From: Burkholderiales bacterium
GTDB lineage: Bacteria; Pseudomonadota; Gammaproteobacteria; Burkholderiales; Usitatibacteraceae
DNA length: 11,481 nt
Direction: 5' to 3'
Assembly (NCBI GenBank): GCA_025936275.1
Contig: JAICTR010000042.1
Coordinates: forward strand, 1 to 11,481
Below the pieces are notes generated by a model. The model had not been told where the DNA came from and ran no database searches. It saw nothing but the letters and a program-made list of their open reading frames with translations. The translations under genes were made by a program, and so were the position numbers. Positions 6,175 through 11,481 of the stretch are shown here, piece by piece; the stretch's first letter is position 1; each line of letters begins with the position of its first letter.

Positions 6175-7176
6175 TTATTTCACGGCGAGCGCTTCGTCGA
6201 TCAGCTTCTGCCCGTTGGGCACTTCCTTGGCGAACTGCGCGTAGCTGCTCTTCTTCGCGAGGGCGATCCACTCGTCGTATTCGGCGTCGGAGAGCGTGAC
6301 GACCTTGTCGTTGTGCTGCTTGAACTGCTGGACGGTCTCCTCGTTCACGTCGTTCGCCTTGCTCTCGTAGTAGGCCTGCGCCTTCTTGCCCGCCGCGAGC
6401 ACCGCCTGCTGCTGCTTCTTGTTGAGCCGGTCGAAGCTCTTCTTGGACATGAGCACCGGCTCGTACATGAACCAGAGCGCGTTGTCGCCGGGCGCGGTGA
6501 GGCACTTCGCGACTTCATAGAGGCGCATGGAGCCGAAGCTGCCGAGGCTCGTGTCGGTGGCGTTGATGACGCCGCTCTGGAAGGCGTTGTAGATCTCGTT
6601 GGACGGCGGGCTCACGACGCTCGCGCCCGCGGCCGACCACATCGCGGCGAAGGTGGGTCCCGCGGCGCGCAGCTTCATGCCCTGCAGGTCGGAGGGCTTG
6701 GTGATGCACTTGTCGCGCGCCGCGACCCCGCCCGCGAACCACGCGTCGGAGAGCACGATCACGCCGTGCTTCTCCATCTCGGCGCGGATGTCCTTCATGA
6801 ACTGCGAGTCGTTGATGCGCTTGGCGCGCTCCTGGCTGCGGATGAGGCCCGGCATGAGCGTCGCGCCGAACGCGGGCACCTTGCCGCTCGCGTAGTCCAG
6901 CGGGAAGAGCGTGATGTCGAGCTGGCCCTTGGTCATCGCGTTCCACTGCTCCTTGGGCTTGAAGAGCGAGGCGCCGGGATAGACCTGCACGTTGAGGCCG
7001 ACGTTCGCCGCCTTCACGTCCTTGGCGATCATCTGCACCATGTCGTCGCGCACGTCGCCCTTGCCGCCGGGAAACTGGTGCGAAGCGCGCAGCGTGATGT
7101 CCGCGGCGATCGCCGGCACGGCCATCGCCGCGGCGGCGAGGACGGCGAGCGCGCCAACCCATCGGGAATTCTTCAT
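6175..7176 (-). CDS. dctP: TRAP transporter periplasmic substrate-binding protein DctP
   Basis: This 333-residue protein binds an organic acid in the periplasm and delivers it to DctQM. Residues 1-24 form a Sec signal peptide (basic MKNSR, a hydrophobic Ala-rich core, then AIA before ADITLR). The mature part has the DctP family pattern: LRASHQFP near the start, VYPGASLF (66-73), a DITLFPLDY segment (87-95), KPSDLQGMKLRAAGP (160-174) with Arg170 at the place of the carboxylate-binding arginine, and PSNEIYNAFQSGVINATDTS (191-210). The more usual VDG after the ALQ-G-V motif is replaced by INATD, which may bear on substrate. Two cysteines (157, 225) could form a disulfide. GAGGAG lies just upstream of the ATG. 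Substrate cannot be told from sequence; context suggests a small 2-hydroxy- or 2-oxoacid or a dicarboxylate. Confidence 0.95.
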   Translation of the reverse strand: MKNSRWVGALAVLAAAAMAVPAIAADITLRASHQFPGGKGDVRDDMVQMIAKDVKAANVGLNVQVYPGASLFKPKEQWNAMTKGQLDITLFPLDYASGKVPAFGATLMPGLIRSQERAKRINDSQFMKDIRAEMEKHGVIVLSDAWFAGGVAARDKCITKPSDLQGMKLRAAGPTFAAMWSAAGASVVSPPSNEIYNAFQSGVINATDTSLGSFGSMRLYEVAKCLTAPGDNALWFMYEPVLMSKKSFDRLNKKQQQAVLAAGKKAQAYYESKANDVNEETVQQFKQHNDKVVTLSDAEYDEWIALAKKSSYAQFAKEVPNGQKLIDEALAVK

Positions 7177-7202
7177 TGCGGTCTCCTCATGTGGTTATTG
7201 GT

Positions 7203-7227
7203 CGGGGCGGCTCGCTCGGCCGCCCCG
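7203..7227 (-). terminator. Strong GC stem-loop between sgaA and dctP
   Basis: CGGGGCGGC (7203-7211) pairs perfectly with GCCGCCCCG (7219-7227), a nine-base stem with a seven-base loop. It lies in the 84-base gap after the sgaA stop and before the dctP ribosome site. No T-run follows on the minus strand, so it may be an inefficient terminator, an attenuator, or an end that protects the sgaA mRNA from decay. Confidence 0.4.
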
Positions 7228-7260
7228 TGCGGCTAGTCTACAACGCCCCGCCGCACCGCT

Positions 7261-8454
7261 TCAGGCGGCGCGGCGCACCCCGCTCGACGCCCGCGCCCGC
7301 TCGGCGAGATGTCCCATCGCCGCGAGCACGCCGCCCTCGCGGTGCGGCACCGCGGCGAGCCCGAGCCCCATCTCCACGCCGGAAAGCGTGCCCATCAGCG
7401 TGAGGTCGTTGAAGTCGCCGAGGTGGCCGATGCGGAACACCTTGCCCTTGAGCCTGCCCAGGCCCTGTCCCAGCGACATGTCGAAGTGCTGGAGGATGGT
7501 CTTGCGCAGCGCGTCGGCATCATGGCCGGCGGGCATCATGATCGCGGTGAGCGAGGAGCTGTATTCCTCGGGATCCTGGCAGAGGATCTCCAGGCCCCAG
7601 GCACGCACCGCGCGGCGCGTCGCCTCCGCATGCCGGTCGTGGCGCGCGAACACGTTCGCGAGGCCTTCTTCCTCGAGCATCGCGATCGCCTCGCGCAGGC
7701 CGAAGAGCAGGTTCGTGGACGGCGTGTACGGGAACCAGCCGTCGGCGTTCGAGGCGAGCATCTCGCCCCAGTCGAAGAACGAGCGCGCGAGCTTCGCGGT
7801 CTTGCTCGCGGCGAGGGATTTTTCCGAGGTGGCGTTGAACGAGAGGCCCGGCGGCAGCATGAGGCCCTTCTGCGAGCCGCCGACGGTGACGTCGACGCCC
7901 CATTCGTCGTGGCGATAGTCGATGGAGCCGAGCGAGGAGATGGTGTCCACCAGGAGCAGCGCCGGATGCTTCGCGTTGTCGATCGCCTTTCGCACCAGCG
8001 GGATGCGCGTGGTGACGCCGGTGGAGGTCTCGTTGTGCACCACCGCCACGGCCTTGATCGCGTGCGCCTGGTCGGCGGCGAGCCGGCGCTCGATCTCGGC
8101 GTGGTCCGCTCCGTGGCGCCAGTCGCCGGGGATGAGCTCGACCTCGAGCCCGAGCTTCTTCGCCATCTTCGTCCACAAGGTGGAGAAGTGCCCGGTCTCC
8201 GACATGAGCACCTTGTCTGCGGGCGAGAGCGTATTCACCAGCGCCGCTTCCCAGGCGCCGGTGCCCGAGGCCGGATAGATGATCACCGGGTGGCGCGTCC
8301 TGAAGATGCGCTTCATGCCCTCGAGCACGTCCTTCGCCAGTGCCTGGAACTCGGGGCCGCGATGGTCGATGGTGGGACGGTCGATCGCGCGCAGCACGCG
8401 ATCGGGCACGTTGGTCGGTCCGGGAATCTGCAGGAAATGGCGGCCGGCGGGCAT
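7261..8454 (-). CDS. sgaA: Serine-glyoxylate (or alanine-glyoxylate) aminotransferase
   Basis: This 397-residue class V PLP aminotransferase most likely converts glyoxylate to glycine using serine (giving hydroxypyruvate) or alanine (giving pyruvate). Features: RHFLQIPGPTNVPDRVL (5-21) at the N-terminus, typical of this family; YPASGTGAWEAALVN (60-74) for cofactor phosphate; ETGHFSTLW (86-94); HNETSTGV (140-147); Asp170 in LLLVDTISSLGS; the PLP lysine Lys196 in GGSQKGLMLPPG (192-203); and FRIGHLGDFN (340-349), whose Arg341 should bind the substrate carboxylate. AAGGAG five bases before the ATG at 8454 decides the start; an in-frame ATG at 8490 falls in the promoter. Its partner on the opposite side of an 84-base gap is an FAD/Fe-S hydroxyacid dehydrogenase, which could supply the 2-oxoacid. 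dctP follows downstream after a stem-loop. Serine against alanine preference is not settled by sequence. Confidence 0.92.
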   Translation of the reverse strand: MPAGRHFLQIPGPTNVPDRVLRAIDRPTIDHRGPEFQALAKDVLEGMKRIFRTRHPVIIYPASGTGAWEAALVNTLSPADKVLMSETGHFSTLWTKMAKKLGLEVELIPGDWRHGADHAEIERRLAADQAHAIKAVAVVHNETSTGVTTRIPLVRKAIDNAKHPALLLVDTISSLGSIDYRHDEWGVDVTVGGSQKGLMLPPGLSFNATSEKSLAASKTAKLARSFFDWGEMLASNADGWFPYTPSTNLLFGLREAIAMLEEEGLANVFARHDRHAEATRRAVRAWGLEILCQDPEEYSSSLTAIMMPAGHDADALRKTILQHFDMSLGQGLGRLKGKVFRIGHLGDFNDLTLMGTLSGVEMGLGLAAVPHREGGVLAAMGHLAERARASSGVRRAA

Positions 8455-8459
8455 GGGTT

Positions 8460-8465
8460 CTCCTT
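8460..8465 (-). promoter_or_regulatory. Ribosome binding site that sets the sgaA start
   Basis: The minus strand reads AAGGAG five bases before ATG at 8454. It favours this start over the in-frame ATG at 8490. Confidence 0.75.
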
Positions 8466-8517
8466 CGGAATCACGCTGGTTTATTGCCATAATGCCGCAC
8501 TTGAAGGCCGATTCCCA
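8464..8517. promoter_or_regulatory. Shared divergent promoter region, sgaA / flavo-Fe-S gene
   Basis: The 84-base gap holds an AT island. On the plus strand CATAAT (8488-8493, five of six) has a -35-like TTCGGA 18 bases upstream (8464-8469). On the minus strand the overlapping CATTAT (8494-8489, four of six) has TGGGAA 17 bases upstream (8517-8512). Predicted leaders are about 40 and 28 bases. The two -10 elements overlap, so RNA polymerase or a regulator bound here would affect both genes. No LysR-type or GntR-type operator was recognised with certainty. Confidence 0.4.
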
Positions 8518-8538
8518 CGCTCCCCGGTAAAAGGTCCG

Positions 8539-11427
8539 ATGACCCTGGTCATTCCCGCTCCCGTTCGCACATCGCGCGGGAAAGCACGCTTGTCCCTGGA
8601 ACGGCGCCTCGCGCGCGAGGTGGACGGCGAGATCCTCTTCGATGCCGCGAGCTGCGGCCGCTACGCGACCGACGCCTCGATCTACCAGGTGACGCCGGTG
8701 GGCGTCGTCGTGCCGCGCAACGCCGCGGCGGCGATCGCGGCGATGCAGATCGCCGTGGAGGAGGGCGTGCCGATCCTGCCGCGCGGCGCCGGCAGCTCGC
8801 AATGCGGGCAGACGGTGGGCGCCGCACTGGTGATCGACGACAGCAAGTACCTCAACCGCGCGCTCGAGGTGGACGCCGAGTCGATGCGCGCGGTGGTCGA
8901 GCCGGGGCTGGTGCTCGATGCGCTCAACGCGAGGCTGAAGCCCCTCGGCGTGTGGTATCCGGTCGACGTCTCGACCTCGTCGCAGGCGACGCTCGGCGGC
9001 ATGGCGGGCAACAACTCGTGCGGCTCGCGCTCGCTCGCCTACGGCAACAGCGTGGACCGGATCGAGGCGATCGACGCGTGGCTCGCGAACGGCGTGCGCG
9101 GGCGCTTCGGCGACGAGCGCGCGATGACCGATCCCGCGATCCGCGCGCTCGCGGCGAAGGCGCGCGCGCTGTGGGAGCGCGAACGCGCGGAGATCGAGGC
9201 GCGCATTCCGAAGGTCGCGCGGCGGGTGGCGGGCTACAACCTCGATCGCCTCTCACCCGACGGCTTCAACCTCGCGAAGCTCCTCGTCGGCAGCGAAGGC
9301 ACGCTCGCGTGGTTCGAGAAGATCCACCTGCGCCTCGCCGAGATCCCGCGCCACAAGGCGCTCGGCGTCGCGCATTTCCCGCGCTTCCACGACGCGATGG
9401 ACGCGGCGCAGCACATCGTGAAGCTCGGTCCCTCGGCGGTGGAGCTGGTCGACCGCACCATGCTCGACCTCGCGCTCGGCAACCCTTCGTTCGCGCCGGT
9501 GATCCGCCGCTTCGTGAAGGGCGAGCCCGACGCGGTGCTGCTGGTGGAGTTTTCCGGGTCCGACCGCGATGCGCAGCTGCTCGGCGTGCGGCGCCTTGCC
9601 GACCTCATGGGCGACCTGGGCTTCGCCGGCGGCGTCGTGGAAATCCTCGATGCCGCGCAACAGGCCTCGCTCTGGAACGTGCGCAAGGCGGGCCTCAACA
9701 TCATGATGTCGATGAAGGGCGACGGCAAGCCGGTCTCCTTCATCGAGGATTGCGCGGTGCCGCTCGAGCACCTGGCCGAGTACACCGCGCAGCTCACCGA
9801 AGTCTTCCGCAAGCACGGCACCGAGGGCACGTGGTACGCGCACGCATCGGTGGGGTGCCTGCACGTGCGCCCGATCCTCAACATGAAGGGCGATGGGGCG
9901 ATCCGCATGCGCGCCATCGCCGAGGAGGCCGCGGAGCTGGTGCGCCGCTACAAGGGCTCCTACTCGGGCGAGCACGGCGACGGCCTGGTGCGCTCCGAAT
10001 GGATCGCGCCGTTCTTCGGCCCGCGCCTCACCGCCGCGTTGGCCGAGATCAAGTCGTGGTTCGACCCGCGCGGCCTCATGAACCCCGGCAAGATCGTGAG
10101 CCCGCCGCGCCAGGACGACCGTAAGCTCTTCCGCTACAAGCCCGGCTATCGCACCGACGCCGGCACCACGGCGCTCGACTGGAGCGCGTGGGGCGGATTC
10201 CCGCAGGCGGTCGAGATGTGCAACAACAACGGCCATTGCCGCAAGTTCGACGCCGGAACGATGTGCCCGAGCTATCGCGCCACCGGCAACGAGCGCGACC
10301 TCACGCGCGGCCGCGCCAACACGCTGCGCCTCGCGCTCTCCGGGCAGCTCGGCCCGCGCGAAGCGGCCGACGACGCGGTGCGCGAGGCGCTCGACCTGTG
10401 CGTCTCGTGCAAGGGCTGCAAGCGCGAGTGCCCGACCGGCGTGGACATGGCGCGCATGAAGATCGAGTTCCTGGCGCGCGACAAGGCGCGGCGCGGCTAC
10501 ACGCTGCGCGATCGGCTGGTCGGCCACCTGCCGCGCTATTCGGCGACCGCGGCGCGCCTGCAGCCGCTCGCGTCCCTCGCGCTGAAGATGCCCGGCGCGG
10601 GCCTGGTGATGGAAGCCTTGGGGTTCGACCGCCGCCGGCCGCTTCCCGCATGGCGCAAGTCGTGGCGCGGCTCCTTCGCCGGCGCCGCGGGGGAAGGGCG
10701 CGAGGTGGTGCTCTTCGCCGACACGTTCAACAACTGGTTCGAGCCTGCGAACCTCGCCGCCGCGGAGCGCGTCCTCACGGCGACGGGGCATCGCGTGACT
10801 TCGCCCGTCGGCGCCGAGGGCCGGCCGCTCTGCTGCGGCCGCACGTTCCTCGCCGCGGGCATGGTGGACGAAGCGCGCATCGAGATGCGCCGTACGCTCG
10901 ATGCGCTGCGCCCGCAGCTAGAGCGCGGCACTCCCATCGTGGGACTCGAGCCGTCCTGCATGCTCACCTTCCGCGACGAGCTCGGGGGGCTCTTTCCCGG
11001 CGACGACCTCGCCAAGCGCATGGCCGGCGCGCAGCTCGCCGACGAGTACCTCGCGCGCGAGATCGCCGAAGGACGGGTCGTCGCGCCGTGGCGCGCGCAG
11101 CCGGGGCTCGCGCTGCGCGTGCACGGCCATTGCCACCAGAAGGCGTTCGGCGTGTTCGATGCGACGCTCGCGCTGCTGCGCACCATCCCGCAATGCGAGG
11201 TCTCCGCGATCGAGTCGGGATGCTGCGGCATGGCGGGCGCCTTCGGCCACGAGAAGGGGCACTACGACGTGTCGATGCGCATGGGCGAGCTCGCCTTGCT
11301 TCCCGCGGTGCGCGCGGCACCCCAGGCGACGATCGCCGCCTCGGGCACGAGTTGCCGCCGCCAGATCGCCGACGGCAGCGGCCGCGAGGCGCGGCATCCG
11401 TTCGCGATCCTCGCGCAGGCGTTGTGA
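8539..11427 (+). CDS. FAD-linked oxidase fused to Fe-S/CCG domain (YdiJ-like 2-hydroxyacid dehydrogenase)
   Basis: This 962-residue fusion combines a GlcD/D-LDH-like flavin domain with a GlcF-like Fe-S domain. Residues 1-190 hold the FAD-binding part, with PRGAGSSQCGQTVG (81-94), TLGGMAGNNSCGSRS (151-165) and YGN (168-170). The FAD-oxidase C-terminal part includes HASVGCLHVRP (435-445), SGEHGDGLVRSEW (476-488) and a following NPGK motif. Fe-S ligands follow: C561, C567, C576-Pro, in the C-x5-C-x8-CP spacing I recall for E. coli YdiJ, then C621-x2-C624-x2-C627-x3-C631-Pro, a 4Fe-4S site. Two CCG repeats end the protein (C765/C766; C895/C896) with C807 and HGHC (862-865). It should oxidise a D-2-hydroxyacid such as 2-hydroxyglutarate, lactate or glycolate and pass electrons to quinone or another carrier. 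YdiJ itself is about 1018 residues. AAAAGG lies four bases before the start. No signal peptide or membrane helix is seen. Confidence 0.93.
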   Translation: MTLVIPAPVRTSRGKARLSLERRLAREVDGEILFDAASCGRYATDASIYQVTPVGVVVPRNAAAAIAAMQIAVEEGVPILPRGAGSSQCGQTVGAALVIDDSKYLNRALEVDAESMRAVVEPGLVLDALNARLKPLGVWYPVDVSTSSQATLGGMAGNNSCGSRSLAYGNSVDRIEAIDAWLANGVRGRFGDERAMTDPAIRALAAKARALWERERAEIEARIPKVARRVAGYNLDRLSPDGFNLAKLLVGSEGTLAWFEKIHLRLAEIPRHKALGVAHFPRFHDAMDAAQHIVKLGPSAVELVDRTMLDLALGNPSFAPVIRRFVKGEPDAVLLVEFSGSDRDAQLLGVRRLADLMGDLGFAGGVVEILDAAQQASLWNVRKAGLNIMMSMKGDGKPVSFIEDCAVPLEHLAEYTAQLTEVFRKHGTEGTWYAHASVGCLHVRPILNMKGDGAIRMRAIAEEAAELVRRYKGSYSGEHGDGLVRSEWIAPFFGPRLTAALAEIKSWFDPRGLMNPGKIVSPPRQDDRKLFRYKPGYRTDAGTTALDWSAWGGFPQAVEMCNNNGHCRKFDAGTMCPSYRATGNERDLTRGRANTLRLALSGQLGPREAADDAVREALDLCVSCKGCKRECPTGVDMARMKIEFLARDKARRGYTLRDRLVGHLPRYSATAARLQPLASLALKMPGAGLVMEALGFDRRRPLPAWRKSWRGSFAGAAGEGREVVLFADTFNNWFEPANLAAAERVLTATGHRVTSPVGAEGRPLCCGRTFLAAGMVDEARIEMRRTLDALRPQLERGTPIVGLEPSCMLTFRDELGGLFPGDDLAKRMAGAQLADEYLAREIAEGRVVAPWRAQPGLALRVHGHCHQKAFGVFDATLALLRTIPQCEVSAIESGCCGMAGAFGHEKGHYDVSMRMGELALLPAVRAAPQATIAASGTSCRRQIADGSGREARHPFAILAQAL

Positions 11428-11481
11428 GCGCGCCCGCGAACCTGCGCGATGCCCTCGCGCAAGCGCTCGCGGCCTCGCCGA
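11424..11481 (+). CDS. Possible downstream gene start (partial, unrecognised)
   Basis: A GTG at 11424 overlaps the stop of the flavo-Fe-S gene in a GTGA junction and the frame is open to the window end, beginning (M)SAPANLRDALAQALAASP. The four-base overlap is typical of coupled operon genes and the composition looks coding, but 19 codons are too few to identify it. Only a weak CAGG-like ribosome site precedes it. A further flavin or hydroxyacid-metabolism gene would fit the context, but this is a guess. Confidence 0.45.
   Translation, partial: MSAPANLRDALAQALAASP

Noticed and set aside
8455..8490. Upstream ATG at 8490 for sgaA
   Set aside because: It coincides with the likely -10 region and has no good ribosome site; the start at 8454 has AAGGAG and the family-typical N-terminus.
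7309..8538. In-frame open extension of the flavo-Fe-S gene upstream, across the whole of sgaA
   Set aside because: It is antisense to a clear aminotransferase with all PLP motifs, is Arg/His-rich without family similarity, and the ATG at 8539 has its own ribosome site and a normal family N-terminus.
9253..10791. Long minus-strand open frame inside the flavo-Fe-S gene
   Set aside because: Antisense shadow; the plus strand carries the conserved FAD and cysteine motifs.
8539..11427. Naming the gene glcD or dld
   Set aside because: The fused layout and the first cysteine spacing fit YdiJ-like proteins better, and substrate cannot be read from sequence.
1..11481. CRISPR arrays, tRNAs, transposons, toxin-antitoxin or defence genes
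   Set aside because: No direct repeat arrays, cloverleaf-like segments, terminal inverted repeats or transposase motifs were seen; the region looks like ordinary chromosomal metabolism.

Overview
The window is about 11.5 kb of very GC-rich DNA (roughly 70% by eye), densely packed with metabolic genes. Gene content and protein style suggest a betaproteobacterium of Burkholderiales/Rhodocyclales type: a phasin-like start, a polyhydroxyalkanoate (PHA) granule-region protein, a DctPQM TRAP transporter, a serine-glyoxylate aminotransferase and a fused FAD/Fe-S dehydrogenase. This placement is inference, because no rRNA or marker gene is present. I see no tRNA, rRNA, CRISPR array, insertion sequence or other mobile element, and no gap above about 125 bases.

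Layout. Left edge (1-73, minus): the first 24 codons of a probable phasin, divergent from fadD. 197-1900 (plus): long-chain fatty-acid-CoA ligase. 1917-3146 (minus): ornithine aminotransferase (rocD), tail-to-tail with fadD. 3238-3954 (plus): an unrecognised, conserved-looking protein divergent from rocD. 3911-7176 (minus): a tight operon dctP-dctQ-dctM followed by a PHA granule-region protein. dctQ/dctM share an ATGA overlap and dctM/PHA protein a TGATG overlap. The last gene overlaps the 3' end of the 3238-3954 gene by 44 bases on the opposite strand. 7261-8454 (minus): serine-glyoxylate (or alanine-glyoxylate) aminotransferase, upstream of and co-directional with the TRAP operon. 8539-11427 (plus): a 962-residue FAD-linked oxidase fused to an Fe-S/CCG module (YdiJ-like), divergent from the aminotransferase. 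11424-end (plus): the possible start of another gene overlapping its stop codon by GTGA.

How it may work together. The right half reads as a 2-hydroxyacid module. The TRAP system would import an organic acid, the flavin/Fe-S enzyme would oxidise a 2-hydroxyacid to a 2-oxoacid, and the aminotransferase would convert glyoxylate to glycine. The left half (phasin, fadD) and the PHA-region protein at the end of the TRAP operon point to carbon storage. The joining of an importer to a PHA protein, and the shared divergent promoter region of the aminotransferase and flavoenzyme, are the most notable features. None of the genes is strange in itself; novelty lies in arrangement, two intercistronic stem-loops, overlapping divergent -10 elements and one protein of unknown function.
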